DNA from: Catellatospora coxensis | Lineage (GTDB): Bacteria > Actinomycetota > Actinomycetes > Mycobacteriales > Micromonosporaceae | NCBI RefSeq assembly: GCF_016862635.1 | Contig: NZ_BONI01000017.1 | Span: forward strand, 1-64,000 | Direction: 5' to 3' | Length of the DNA: 64,000 bases | Shown here: in pieces, positions 34,391 to 43,273 of the stretch | Layout: the number at the start of each line of letters is the position of its first letter | How positions within the stretch are numbered: position 1 is the stretch's first letter | The notes under the pieces: generated by a model | Database searches by the model: none | Seen by the model: only the letters and a program-made list of their open reading frames with translations | What the model was told of the DNA's origin: nothing | Position numbers and translations under genes: made by a program

Positions 34391-36130
34391 TCAGGACTGC
34401 CAGGAGCGCCACAGGGCAGCGTAGGAGCCGTCGGCGGCCACCAGCTCGTCATGCGACCCCAGCTCCGCGATCCGTCCGTCCTCCACCACCGCCACTCGGT
34501 CCGCGTCGTGCGCAGAGAACAGCCGGTGCGCGATCGCCACCACCGTCCGCCCCTCCAGCACCGCCGCCAGCGACCGCTCCAGATGCCGGGCCGCCCGCGG
34601 GTCGATCAGCGACGTCGCCTCGTCCAGCACCAGCGTGTGCGGGTCGGCCAGCACCAGCCGGGCCAGCGCGAGCTGCTGCGCCTGCGCGGGCGACACCTCG
34701 TGCCGCCCGCCACCGACCTCCGTGCCGAGGCCCTCGGGCAGCTCGTCCACCCAGTCCAGCGCGTCCACGGCGGCCAGCGCCTCGCGCAGCCGCTCCTCGG
34801 ACGCGTCCGGCCGGGCCAGCGCCAGGTTGTCGCGCAGCGTGCCGGCGAACACGTGGTGCTCCTGGGTGACCAGCGCGACGTGCCCGCGCAGCTCTTCCAG
34901 CGGCAGCTCGACCAGCGGCGCGCCGCCGACCGCGACGGTGCCGGTGCGCGGCCCGTCGATACCCGCCAGCAGCCGTCCCAGCGTCGACTTGCCCGCGCCG
35001 GACGGCCCGACCATGGCCAGCCGCTCCCCCGGCGCGATGGTCAGGTCCACGCCGTGCAGCACGTCGCGGCCCTCGGTGTACGCGTAGCGCACGTCGGTCG
35101 CGGTCAGCCGCTCCGAGTCGGGGCGGGCGCCGGTGACCTCGCGGTCGTCGCCGATCTCGGCCACGCCCAGCAGCCGGGCCAGCGACGTCGCGCCGACCTG
35201 CAGCTCGTCGGCCCAGCCGAGCAGGCGGTCGATCGGCTCGATCAGCTGCTGCACGTAGAACACCGCGGTGACGACGACCTCCAGCGGCACCCAGCCCTGG
35301 ATGTAGAACCAGCCGCCGAGGAACAGGGTGGCCGCCACCGGCAGCGTGAAGCCCAGGTCGACGAACGGCCAGAAGAACGTGCGCAGCCGCAGCGTGCCCC
35401 GCTCGGCCCGGTACTGCTCGCGCAGGTCGTGGTCGGTGCGGCGGATGCGGCGGGCGCCGGTGCGCAGCGCCTCGGTGGTGCGCGCGCCGTCGAAGGTCTC
35501 GGTGAGCCCGTCGATGACCTCGGAGGAGGCGGCGTTCTCGCGCAGGTAGGCCTTGGGTGCGCGGCGCAGGTACCAGCGGGCGCTGACGATGATGATGGGC
35601 GCGCCGACCAGGCAGGGCAGCGCCATCAGCGGCGAGAGCCAGACCAGTGCGGCGGCCGTCAGGATGAGCGTGACCAGGGCGATCAGCGTCTCCGGTACGC
35701 CGCGGCGCATGCTGTGCGACAGCTGCGCGACATCCCGGCTGGTACGGGTGACCAGGTCGCCGGTGCCCGCCCGCTCCACGGTGGACAGCGGGATGGCGAG
35801 CACCCGGTCGACGAACTCCTCGCGCAGCTCGGCCAGCACCCGCTCGCCCAGCGTCGCCGACGAGAACGCGGCGAACCGGGTCAGCACCGCCTGCACCAGC
35901 ACGAACGTCACCAACCCGAGGGCGATGCCGTCGACGCCGGACAGCGTCATGCCGTGCTGGATCCCCCCGATCAGCTTGCCCAGCAGGTACGGCGTGACCA
36001 GCCCGGCGAGCGCGGCGAGCCCGTGCAGGACGACCACCCGCGTGAGCGCGCCGGGATGCCGTCCGAGCAGCTGGCGCGCGTACCGGCGTACCGCCGCCGC
36101 ATCCGCGACCGGCAACTGGACTCGGCTCAT
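34391..36130 (-). CDS. ABC exporter half-transporter, subunit with intact ATP site but degenerate signature
   Basis: 579 residues: six-helix exporter membrane domain (about 1-315), then a nucleotide-binding domain with a complete Walker A (GPSGAGKSTLGRLLAG, about residue 373), Walker B with catalytic Glu (TLVLDEATSLID, about 500) and H-loop (VVAIAHRLFSAHDADR). The LSGGQ signature is replaced by EVSPAQAQQL. The gene upstream encodes the complementary subunit, which keeps the signature and has lost the Walker motifs. The pair must therefore form a heterodimer with one working ATP site. The start overlaps the stop of a double mini-ORF repeat. Cargo unknown (drug, lipid or peptide). Confidence 0.9.
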   Translation of the reverse strand: MSRVQLPVADAAAVRRYARQLLGRHPGALTRVVVLHGLAALAGLVTPYLLGKLIGGIQHGMTLSGVDGIALGLVTFVLVQAVLTRFAAFSSATLGERVLAELREEFVDRVLAIPLSTVERAGTGDLVTRTSRDVAQLSHSMRRGVPETLIALVTLILTAAALVWLSPLMALPCLVGAPIIIVSARWYLRRAPKAYLRENAASSEVIDGLTETFDGARTTEALRTGARRIRRTDHDLREQYRAERGTLRLRTFFWPFVDLGFTLPVAATLFLGGWFYIQGWVPLEVVVTAVFYVQQLIEPIDRLLGWADELQVGATSLARLLGVAEIGDDREVTGARPDSERLTATDVRYAYTEGRDVLHGVDLTIAPGERLAMVGPSGAGKSTLGRLLAGIDGPRTGTVAVGGAPLVELPLEELRGHVALVTQEHHVFAGTLRDNLALARPDASEERLREALAAVDALDWVDELPEGLGTEVGGGRHEVSPAQAQQLALARLVLADPHTLVLDEATSLIDPRAARHLERSLAAVLEGRTVVAIAHRLFSAHDADRVAVVEDGRIAELGSHDELVAADGSYAALWRSWQS

Positions 36131-36267
36131 GCCTTCTCCTCGCTACGCTCGTCGGCGGCATGAGCCCGCTGCGTCATGATTCGCTCGCTGCGCTCGCTGC
36201 CTTCTCCTCGCTGCGCTCGTCGGCGGCGTGTGCCGAGCCTGCCGGTTCGCTCGCTGCGCTCGCTCAC
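36127..36267 (-). repeat. Coupling mini-ORF repeat, double copy 3 between the exporter genes
   Basis: A 46-codon frame on the minus strand. Its GTG (36265-36267) overlaps the stop of the upstream exporter gene and its TGA overlaps the ATG of the downstream one. It is two fused units: the first starts VSERSERTGRL and then runs in a shifted frame, the second ends [11 protein letters not shown]. At DNA level both units keep GAGCGCAGCGAG near each end (GAGCGTAGCGAG once). Confidence 0.82.
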
Positions 36268-37967
36268 GCGTCCACACTCCTGGTCACGACGGCGCGGTAG
36301 CGGGGTTCGGCGGCCAGCAGTTCGCGGTGGGCGCCCTCGGCGACGACCTTGCCGTCCTCGACGAAGGCGACGTGGTCGGCCTGGTCCAGCAGCAGCGGGC
36401 TGGTGCCGGCGACCAGCGTGGTGCGGCCCTGGCGGGCGGGGCCGAGGCGGCGGGCGATGCGGGCCTCGGTGTGCGCGTCGACGGCGCTGGTCGGCTCGAC
36501 GAGGATCAGGATCGGCGGGTCGGCCAGCAGCGCGCGGGCCAGCCGCAGCCGCTGCTGCTGCCCGCCGGAGAACTCGCGCCCGCGCTCGGCGACGAACGCG
36601 TCGAGCCCGTCCGGCAGCGCGTCGAGGACCTCCTCGGCGCTGGCCGTACCCAGCGCCGCCATGATCTGCTCGTCGCCGGCCGTCCCGGTGGGGTCGAGTT
36701 CCTCGCGCAGCGGGCCGCTGAACAGCCGGGCGTTGTTGTCGGCGACCAGGATGCGGGCGCGCACGTCGTCGCGGGTCGCCGCGGACAGCGGCACGCCGCC
36801 CAGCGTCACCTCGCCCTCGGCGTACCGGCCGAGCCGGTCGGCGATCTCGATCGCGTCCTCGGGCCGGTCCGCGGCCAGCACGGTGAGCACGCCGGGCCGC
36901 AGCGCCAGGCCGGACTTCACGTCCACCAGCGTGCCGTGCTCGGGCAGCGGCAACGGCGACGCGGGCGAGGTGATCTCCGGTTCGAGCCGCAGCACCTGGA
37001 GCACCCGGCCCGCCGAGACGTGGCCGCGCGTCATCTTCTCCAGCATCTCCGCGAGCGTGCGCATCGGCATGACCAGGAACGCGGCGTACCCGTAGAAGCT
37101 GGCCAGCTCGCCGGGCTGGATCTCGCCCGCCACCGCGAGCCGCGCCCCGAGCCAGGTGACCAGGGCCAGGAACAGTCCCGGCATCAGCACCTGGATGGAC
37201 TCCAGCAGCGAGTCGATGCGTGCCGCCCGTACGCCGGCCTCGCGCAGCTGCTGCGACTGGGTCCGGTAGCGCTCGGCGAAGACCTGCTCGCCGCCGATGC
37301 CGCGCAGCACGCGCAGGCCGGCGACGATGTCCACGGCCCGGCCGGTGAGCGCGCCCTGCTGGTCGCGGTAGGCCTGCTGGCGGCGGTGCAGCGGTTTGAT
37401 GAGCAGGCTCACCACCGCCATCTGCACCGGCACGCCGAGCAGCACGACGAGGCCGAGCTTGACCGACGCGGTCAGCAGGATGACGGTGACGGTGATCAGG
37501 CTGACGATCGCGGCCGAGCCGCGCGCGGTGATGTCCAGCGCGTTGCCGATGTGGCTGGTGTCGGCGGCGCCGATGGCGACGACCTCGCCGGTGGCCATGC
37601 GTTTGGGCAGCGTCGCGCCGAGGCGGTTGGCGTGCCGGACGACCGCCTGCACGGTGCGGAAGTTCGCCGACATCCAGTTGAACACCGCGTTGCGGTGGCG
37701 CATGATGCCGCTCGCCGCCTGCACCAGCCCCAGCAGCATGAACGCCCCGGCCCAGCGGGCCAGGGCGGACGTGTCCTTGGTGGTGATGCCGGCGTCGATC
37801 GCCTTGCCGATGACCATGGGGATCAGCGCGCCCACCAGCATCCAGGTGATGCCGTAGAACATGCCCAAGCCGATGGTCCGGGACTGGTGCGAGGCCAGCC
37901 ACCACAGATACCGGACGGCTGACCTGGTGTCGGGAGTGCCGGGATCGGCCAGAGGTAAGGAACGCAT
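36264..37967 (-). CDS. ABC exporter half-transporter, subunit with degenerate ATP site
   Basis: 567 residues from ATG 37967 (MRSLPLADPGTPD). Exporter membrane domain (about 20-310). In the nucleotide-binding domain the Walker A P-loop is absent (VLTVLAADRPEDAIEIADR where GxxGxGKS is expected, about residue 359), the Walker B Asp is Val (ILILVEPTSAVD) and the H-loop His is missing (VAGTSPLLLDQADH). The signature FSGGQQQRLRLARALL is perfect. It can hardly hydrolyse ATP alone but can complete the site of its partner. A HAD hydrolase gene lies 55 bp upstream on the same strand. Confidence 0.9.
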   Translation of the reverse strand: MRSLPLADPGTPDTRSAVRYLWWLASHQSRTIGLGMFYGITWMLVGALIPMVIGKAIDAGITTKDTSALARWAGAFMLLGLVQAASGIMRHRNAVFNWMSANFRTVQAVVRHANRLGATLPKRMATGEVVAIGAADTSHIGNALDITARGSAAIVSLITVTVILLTASVKLGLVVLLGVPVQMAVVSLLIKPLHRRQQAYRDQQGALTGRAVDIVAGLRVLRGIGGEQVFAERYRTQSQQLREAGVRAARIDSLLESIQVLMPGLFLALVTWLGARLAVAGEIQPGELASFYGYAAFLVMPMRTLAEMLEKMTRGHVSAGRVLQVLRLEPEITSPASPLPLPEHGTLVDVKSGLALRPGVLTVLAADRPEDAIEIADRLGRYAEGEVTLGGVPLSAATRDDVRARILVADNNARLFSGPLREELDPTGTAGDEQIMAALGTASAEEVLDALPDGLDAFVAERGREFSGGQQQRLRLARALLADPPILILVEPTSAVDAHTEARIARRLGPARQGRTTLVAGTSPLLLDQADHVAFVEDGKVVAEGAHRELLAAEPRYRAVVTRSVDA

Positions 37968-38022
37968 AGCGGCGCTGAACTTACTAGGCAGCCCCGGCGG
38001 ACGCCACCGGTTTTCCCGGTAT

Positions 38023-38712
38023 TCAGGCAGCCAGCAGGGCCGGCAGGTCACCCAGGCGGTGGACGGTCTCTCCGTGCCAACCCGGATCGCTGTCGGCGTG
38101 CTCGACGGTGCGCACCACGCGCATGCCGAGCGCCGCGGCCGCGGCCAGCTCTCCCCCGTGCCCGTCGCCGACGAAGACGCACTCCTGCGGGGTGACGCCC
38201 AGATCGCCGCACACCTTGAGGAACAGCACCGGGTCGGGCTTGGTCACCCCGAGCAGGCAGGAGAAACCCGCCACGTCGAAGCGCGGTGCCAGCGGCTGCT
38301 CCCGCCACAGCGTCACGGTCTCCGTCGAGCAGTTGGTGACCAGCCCCAGCGGGTGGCCCGCGGCGCGCAACCCGTCCAGCACCGCCAGCACCCCCGGCGA
38401 GGGCCACAGCACCTCCCGGGTGAACCGCAGCCGGGCCACCTCCGCGAAGCGCACGGCCGTGTCCGTGGGCTCGCCGCCCAGCCGGTAGGCCAGGGTGCGG
38501 ATGGTCTCGCTCAGCGTGCCGAACTCGCCGCGCATCCGGGCCAGCATGGTGCCCCGGAACAGCGTGGCGAACCGGTCGGGATCGACGCCCAGCGCTCCGG
38601 CCATGCGCCGGCTGACCTCGTCGCGCTGCGCCGGTGTCCGATCCGGGATCAGGGTCTCGTAGAGGTCGAACAGGATGGCGCCCCGTCGTCGCGGCCTCCG
38701 GATGTCCAGCAC
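38023..38712 (-). CDS. HAD-family hydrolase
   Basis: 229-residue haloacid-dehalogenase-type hydrolase with motif I ILFDLYETLI (nucleophile Asp), motif II in LVTNCSTET, the Lys of motif III in GVTKPDPVLF, and motif IV VFVGDGHGGELAAAAALGM. A helical cap lies at about residues 20-95. The usual second Asp of motif I is Tyr (D-L-Y), as in dehalogenase-like rather than phosphatase-like members, so the substrate is uncertain. Same strand as the exporter genes and possibly in their operon. GTG start assumed. Confidence 0.85.
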   Translation of the reverse strand: MLDIRRPRRRGAILFDLYETLIPDRTPAQRDEVSRRMAGALGVDPDRFATLFRGTMLARMRGEFGTLSETIRTLAYRLGGEPTDTAVRFAEVARLRFTREVLWPSPGVLAVLDGLRAAGHPLGLVTNCSTETVTLWREQPLAPRFDVAGFSCLLGVTKPDPVLFLKVCGDLGVTPQECVFVGDGHGGELAAAAALGMRVVRTVEHADSDPGWHGETVHRLGDLPALLAA

Positions 38713-38770
38713 GCGCAGAGGTTACCGGAGGGTGGGACGCTCGCGGCACCTCCGCACGGCCGGGATCTCG

Positions 38771-40393
38771 TCACGGGCGTTCCGTCTCCGCCCACACCGT
38801 GTGGTCGGCCAGCTCCCGGGGCGCGAACGCCTGCGGGCCGGTGAACGGGCGCAGGTAGCGCCGTTGCAGGCCGGGGACCCCGTCGGCGATCACGAAGCCC
38901 GCCTTGCGCTGGGCCGGCGCGCCCGCGCGGTGCACGTACGGCAGGGTCATGAAGTCGGCGGCCAGCTCGGCCGGGGTGACCGTGGCGCGCACGTAGCCGC
39001 GCTGGCCGTTGTACAGGCGCAGGTGCTTGTTGTGGGCCAGGAACGGGTGGGTCGCCGGGTCCGAGTCGAAGCCGTCGCCGCCCGTGGTCAGCGAGGTGCA
39101 GACCAGCTCGGAGCCGACGACCGGCGCGTCCGGGTCGGCGAAGTCGAGCTTCACGTCGGCCGCCCAGTGCGCGTGCACGTCCCCGGTGAGCACCACCGCG
39201 TTGCGCACCTTCGCGTCGAGCCAGCCCCGCACCACCCGCTGCCGCGAGGCCGCGTACCCGTCCCAGGCGTCCTGGCTGGTGCTCAGCACCGGGCCGGGGT
39301 CCCGGTCGCGCTGCGCGAAGAAGACCTGCTGGGCCAGCACGTCCCAGGTCGCGCCGCTGCGCCGGAAGCCGTCGAGCAGCCACTTCTCCTGCGGCGCGCC
39401 GAGGATGGAGCGGGCCGGGTCCGTCGCGGCCGGGCAGTCCCGGTAGCCGTCGCCGCAGCCCTGGTCGTCGCGGTACTGCCGGGTGTCGAGCAGGTGGAAC
39501 GTGGCCAGCCTGCCCCAGCGCACCCGGCGGTGCAGCGGCAGCGCCGTGCCGCGCGGCTGGCGCGCGTACCGCAGCGGCATGTTCTCCCAGTAGGCCCGCA
39601 TGGCCGCGGTGCGCCGACGCTCGAAGCGCGGGTTGGGCCGCTCCGGCACCGGACCCGCCCAGTTGTTGTCCACCTCGTGGTCGTCGAAGACCACCAGCCA
39701 CGGCGCGACCGCGTGCGCCGCCTGCAGATCCGGGTCCAGCTTGTACTGCGCGAAGCGCTGCCGGTAGTTGGCCAGCGTCTGCGTCTCCGGCCCGGCATGG
39801 TCGCGCACGTTGCCGCTCGGGGCGTTGTAGACACCGGCCGCGTACTCGTAGACGTAGTCGCCCAGATGCACGATCAGCTCCGGCTCGGACTCCGCGATCC
39901 GGCGGTAGCCGGTGAAGAAGCCGTGCTCGTACTGCGCGCAGGACAGGAACGCCAGGTCCAGCGCCGCCGGCAGGACGGCCCGCGCCGGGGCGGTGCGAGT
40001 GCGGCCCACCGGGGAGGTCCAGCGGTCGACGCCGAAGCGGTAGAAGTACTCCCGGCCGGGTTCCAGGCCCGTCGGCTCGGCGTGCACGCTGTGCGCCCAG
40101 GACGGCTCCGCCCAGCTCATGCCGGACGCGACCGGCCGGGTGAAGCGCTCGTCGTGGGCGACCTGCCACCAGACCTCGTACGCCCGGTCGGCCATGCCCC
40201 CGCGGCCGTCCTCGGCCATCGGCGTCACCGCCAGCCGGGTCCACAGCACGAAACCGTCCGGGGTCGGGTCCCCCGAGGCGACACCCAGCGTGAACGGATC
40301 GCTCGCCGGGCCGGTCGCGCTCGCCGGCCGCCCGAACAGCCCGGCCACGACCACGGCGCCACCGCCGAGCAGCACGCCACGACGCGAGACCAT
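38771..40393 (-). CDS. phoD: PhoD-family alkaline phosphatase/phosphodiesterase, Tat-exported
   Basis: 540 residues. The Tat signal (VSRRGVLLGGGAVVVAGL) starts at residue 2 of the preferred ATG (40393). An N-terminal Fn3-like domain (FTLGVASGDPTPDGFVLWTR) precedes the metallophosphatase core: FLSCAQYEHGFFTGYR, LIVHLGDYVYEY, VVFDDHEVDNNW, and VVLTGDVHAHWAADV bind Fe/Ca. Full family length. Secreted and expected to release phosphate from esters; control by phosphate starvation is usual, but no clear PHO box was identified. Confidence 0.92.
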   Translation of the reverse strand: MVSRRGVLLGGGAVVVAGLFGRPASATGPASDPFTLGVASGDPTPDGFVLWTRLAVTPMAEDGRGGMADRAYEVWWQVAHDERFTRPVASGMSWAEPSWAHSVHAEPTGLEPGREYFYRFGVDRWTSPVGRTRTAPARAVLPAALDLAFLSCAQYEHGFFTGYRRIAESEPELIVHLGDYVYEYAAGVYNAPSGNVRDHAGPETQTLANYRQRFAQYKLDPDLQAAHAVAPWLVVFDDHEVDNNWAGPVPERPNPRFERRRTAAMRAYWENMPLRYARQPRGTALPLHRRVRWGRLATFHLLDTRQYRDDQGCGDGYRDCPAATDPARSILGAPQEKWLLDGFRRSGATWDVLAQQVFFAQRDRDPGPVLSTSQDAWDGYAASRQRVVRGWLDAKVRNAVVLTGDVHAHWAADVKLDFADPDAPVVGSELVCTSLTTGGDGFDSDPATHPFLAHNKHLRLYNGQRGYVRATVTPAELAADFMTLPYVHRAGAPAQRKAGFVIADGVPGLQRRYLRPFTGPQAFAPRELADHTVWAETERP

Positions 40394-40590
40394 ACGCACC
40401 CCTTCATGCCGGGGGTGGCCCTCATCGTCGCCCGCACCCGGCCGGGGACCGCAGCAGCCACGCCGAAACGGCGCACCACCACTCGCAAGATCACCGTTTC
40501 AGGGCGATTCGTGCGGCGAGACCGCAGATCATGACCGGGAACGGCGATCATCGCGGCTGGGCCGCCGATGCGGCCGGTAGCGGCCCGGGA

Positions 40591-40845
40591 TCAGCGGTCG
40601 ACGGGGGCGAAGTCCCAGACGTGGGGCGAGCGGGCGGCCAGGCCCTCGGGCGGGTCGGCCAGCGGGCGGGGCTCGCCGCGCCAGCGCGAGATCACCACGA
40701 CGCGCAGGTCGGTCGAGGAGAACACCTCGCTCGTGATGTGCAGCGGCTCGACCTCCAGCCGCGGCACGGCCTCTTCGCACACCCAGTTCAGCAGTTCCGT
40801 GAAGGTGCGCGGATAGGCGCGCACCTCCCACATACGCACGATCAC
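40591..40845 (-). CDS. Small conserved-type protein downstream of tsaD
   Basis: 84 residues from a GTG (VIVRMWEVRAYP) with GAGGGC upstream; ATG 40833 is an alternative. One compact alpha/beta domain (MWEVRAYPRTF, TSEVFSSTDLRVVVISRWRG, ending HVWDFAPVDR) that resembles dimeric alpha-beta barrel proteins. It begins 26 bp after tsaD and is the last gene of the tsaB-rimI-tsaD unit. Function unknown. Confidence 0.7.
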   Translation of the reverse strand: MIVRMWEVRAYPRTFTELLNWVCEEAVPRLEVEPLHITSEVFSSTDLRVVVISRWRGEPRPLADPPEGLAARSPHVWDFAPVDR

Positions 40846-40871
40846 GTCGTCGCCCTCAGCACCGGGCAAAG

Positions 40872-41921
40872 CTACACCCCGACGAGCGTGAGCGGCATCG
40901 CGGAGTCGGCCGCGAAGTCCAGCTTGGACGGTGCCGTGCCGGCGGCGACCAGATGCGACCCGAGCGCGGCCACCATGGCCCCGTTGTCGGTGCACAGCTT
41001 GGGCCGCGGCACCCGCACGGTGATGCCGTACTGGGCCGCGCGCTCGGCCGCCATCGCCTTCAGCCGCGAGTTCGCCGCCACGCCGCCGCCGATGACCAGC
41101 GTCTCGATGCCCTGGCTCCGGCAGGCGTCGATGGCCTTGCGGGTCAGCACGTCGCAGACCGCGTCCTGGAAGCTCGCCGCGACGTCGTTGACCGGCACCG
41201 GCTCGCCGGAGCGCTCACGCGCCTCGACCCAGCGCGCCACGGCGGTCTTCAGCCCGGAGAACGAGAAGTCGAACCGGTGCTCGACCAGGTCCTTCGGCCC
41301 GGTCAGGCCGCGCGGGAAGGTGATCGAGAGCGGGTCGCCGTCGCGGGCCGCCCTGTCGATCGGCGGGCCGCCCGGGAACGGCATGCCCAGCAGCCGGGCC
41401 ACCTTGTCGAAGGCCTCGCCCGCCGCGTCGTCGATGGTCGCGCCGAGCGGGGTCACCCCGCGGGTCAGGTCGTCGACCCGCAGCAGCGACGAGTGCCCGC
41501 CCGAGACCAGCAGCGCGATCGCGGGCTCCGGCAGCGGGCCGTGCTCCAGGGTGTCCACCGCGACGTGGGCCGCCAGGTGGTTCACGCCGTAGATCGGCTT
41601 CTCGGTGGCCAGCGCCAGGCCCTTGGCCCCGGCGACGCCGACCAGGAGCGCCCCGGCCAGGCCGGGTCCGGCGGTGACGGCGATGGCGTCGATGTCGGCC
41701 AGGGTCACCCCGGCCTCGTCCAGCGCCCGGTGCAGCGTCGGCACCAGCGCCTGCAGGTGCGCCCGGCTGGCCACCTCCGGCACCACGCCGCCGAAGCGGG
41801 CGTGCTCGTCCACGCTGGACGCCAGCGCGTCGGCCAGCAGGGTGTGCCCCCGCACGATGCCGACGCCGGTCTCGTCACAGCTGCTCTCGATCCCCAGAAC
41901 CAGGGGTTCGCTGGTGGTCAT
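40872..41921 (-). CDS. tsaD: tRNA N6-adenosine threonylcarbamoyltransferase TsaD
   Basis: Transfers the threonylcarbamoyl group to A37 of ANN-reading tRNAs (t6A), working with TsaB and TsaE, both encoded nearby. 349 residues. ASKHA-fold motifs: [15 protein letters not shown] at the N-terminus, the metal-binding pair in [12 protein letters not shown] (about residues 110-121), [12 protein letters not shown], and [17 protein letters not shown]. Normal length. Its ATG overlaps the stop of a mini-ORF repeat that links it to rimI, and the repeat supplies the GAGGAG binding site. Confidence 0.97.
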   Translation of the reverse strand: MTTSEPLVLGIESSCDETGVGIVRGHTLLADALASSVDEHARFGGVVPEVASRAHLQALVPTLHRALDEAGVTLADIDAIAVTAGPGLAGALLVGVAGAKGLALATEKPIYGVNHLAAHVAVDTLEHGPLPEPAIALLVSGGHSSLLRVDDLTRGVTPLGATIDDAAGEAFDKVARLLGMPFPGGPPIDRAARDGDPLSITFPRGLTGPKDLVEHRFDFSFSGLKTAVARWVEARERSGEPVPVNDVAASFQDAVCDVLTRKAIDACRSQGIETLVIGGGVAANSRLKAMAAERAAQYGITVRVPRPKLCTDNGAMVAALGSHLVAAGTAPSKLDFAADSAMPLTLVGV

Positions 41922-41995
41922 GCCTTCTCCTCGCTGCGCTCGTCGGCTGCATGAGACTCGCTGAGCCGCCTGGTTCCCTCGCTGCGCTCGCTCAT
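41918..41995 (-). repeat. Coupling mini-ORF repeat, copy 4 (rimI - tsaD junction)
   Basis: A clean 25-codon unit plus stop on the minus strand, exactly 78 bp: ATG at 41993-41995 overlaps the rimI TGA, and TGA at 41918-41920 overlaps the tsaD ATG. The peptide starts [11 protein letters not shown] and ends [11 protein letters not shown]. Confidence 0.88.
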
Positions 41996-42435
41996 GCTCT
42001 CTCCTCGCGCCGCATCACCAGGGCGTCGGCGTTGCTGGGTTGGTAGTAGCCCTTGCGGATGCCGATGACCTCGAAGCCGTAGCCGGCGTACAGCCGCTGC
42101 GCGGGCGCGTTGTCGGCGGCGACCTCCAGCAGAACCTGCTTCACCTGGTGCCGCCGGCCCTCGGCGAGCAGCGCCTCCAGCAGCGCCCGGCCGATGCCGC
42201 GCCGCTGCGCGTCCCGGCGTACCGCGATGTTGTTGACCCAGCCCTCGCCCTGGCCGACGGCCAGCCCGGCGTAGCCGAGCACGGTGCCGTCGTCCTCGGT
42301 GGCGATCAGGTAGTGGTGGCCGTTGGCCAGCTCGTTCCAGAACATCGCCGCGGTCCACGCCTCCGCGCCGAACAGGTCGGCCTCGACCGGCAGCAGATCC
42401 TCGATCTGCCACCAGCGCAGCCGCTCGATCTTCAT
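41992..42435 (-). CDS. rimI: Ribosomal protein S18-alanine N-acetyltransferase
   Basis: 147-residue GNAT acetyltransferase with the acetyl-CoA loop [18 protein letters not shown] (about 83-100) and [23 protein letters not shown], diagnostic for RimI. It overlaps tsaB by 4 bp (ATGA) and is linked to tsaD by repeat copy 4. The gene order tsaB-rimI-tsaD is conserved in actinobacteria. Confidence 0.95.
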   Translation of the reverse strand: MKIERLRWWQIEDLLPVEADLFGAEAWTAAMFWNELANGHHYLIATEDDGTVLGYAGLAVGQGEGWVNNIAVRRDAQRRGIGRALLEALLAEGRRHQVKQVLLEVAADNAPAQRLYAGYGFEVIGIRKGYYQPSNADALVMRREERA

Positions 42436-43109
42436 CGCTCGCTCGCGGACAGGGCCGGTTTGCGGGCGGACGGCTCGACCGCGTCGGGGCGGCGCAGGTA
42501 GAGCGGGGTCAGCGGCTCGCTCGGGACGCCCGTACGCACCCGCTGCGCGGCCAGCTCGACCAGCGCCGACGGCTCCGGGTAGAGCTGCTCGCCGGCGGGC
42601 AGGCCGAACACGTCGGCGTACTTCGCCGCGCCCTCGCCGACCGCGGCGGTCACCGCGTACTCCGCGAGCCGCGGCGCGACGTCGGCGGGCTTGTCCACGG
42701 CGGGGCCGGTCAGCGGCCTGCCGTCGGCGTACACCGCCCAGTAGACCTCGCGCCGCCGCGCGTCCGTCGCCACCAGCGCCCGGCCCGCGGTGCGCAGTCC
42801 CAGCGCGTCCAGCGTGCAGACGCCGTACGCCGGGATGTTCAGGGCCATGGTCAGCGACGCGGCCGTGACCAGGCCGACCCGCAGCCCGGTGAACGGGCCC
42901 GGCCCGACCCCGGCGATCACGGCGGCCAGGTCGCGGGGTTTGACCCCGGCCTCGGCCAGCAGCGCATCGATCTGCGGGGCGAGCAGCTCGCCGTGCGCGC
43001 GGCCGTCCACCGTCGCCCGCTGCGCCAGCACGGCGTGCCCCGACGGCCTGACCTCGGCCAGCGCGGCCGTCACCGCAGGCGTAGCCGTATCCAACACCAG
43101 CACCAACAC
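42432..43109 (-). CDS. tsaB: t6A synthesis protein TsaB
   Basis: Non-catalytic partner of TsaD, 225 residues from GTG 43109 (VLVLVLDTATP; AGGGTGGGGG upstream). A start three codons earlier at 43118 is possible. The ASKHA N-domain has VLDTATPAVTAALAEV, the region LLAEAGVKPRDLAAVIAGVGPGPFTGLRVG is typical, and VATDARRREVYWAVY begins the second half. Its stop overlaps rimI (ATGA). Divergent from alr; repeat B2 lies in the shared upstream region. Confidence 0.93.
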   Translation of the reverse strand: MLVLVLDTATPAVTAALAEVRPSGHAVLAQRATVDGRAHGELLAPQIDALLAEAGVKPRDLAAVIAGVGPGPFTGLRVGLVTAASLTMALNIPAYGVCTLDALGLRTAGRALVATDARRREVYWAVYADGRPLTGPAVDKPADVAPRLAEYAVTAAVGEGAAKYADVFGLPAGEQLYPEPSALVELAAQRVRTGVPSEPLTPLYLRRPDAVEPSARKPALSASER

Positions 43110-43145
43110 GCCCCCCACCCTACTGTGCCCCCCACCCCACCCCGA

Positions 43146-43205
43146 TGATCATGAACCTATGGCAAGGGTCGGCGGCGTGTCGCGGGTACAACTTCATGAT
43201 CGATT
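43146..43205. repeat. 55-bp palindromic repeat, family B copy 2
   Basis: Outer arms GATCATGAACCTATGG (from 43147) and TACAACTTCATGATC (to 43201). About 75% identical to copy B1 at 27421-27480. It lies between tsaB and alr (divergent). The frame of alr stays open through it, which could mislead start-site calling to 43145. Confidence 0.75.
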
Positions 43206-43273
43206 TCGGTGGGGTTTGGGACCGGGCGCGGCCCTCGGGGGTCCCCGGCGTACTGCTGGGTAGGCTGGGACTC

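Noticed and set aside
43145..43273. Longer alanine racemase starting at 43145
   Set aside because: The extra 43 codons lie in palindromic repeat B2 and have no family counterpart; ATG 43274 is spaced correctly from an AGG-rich site.
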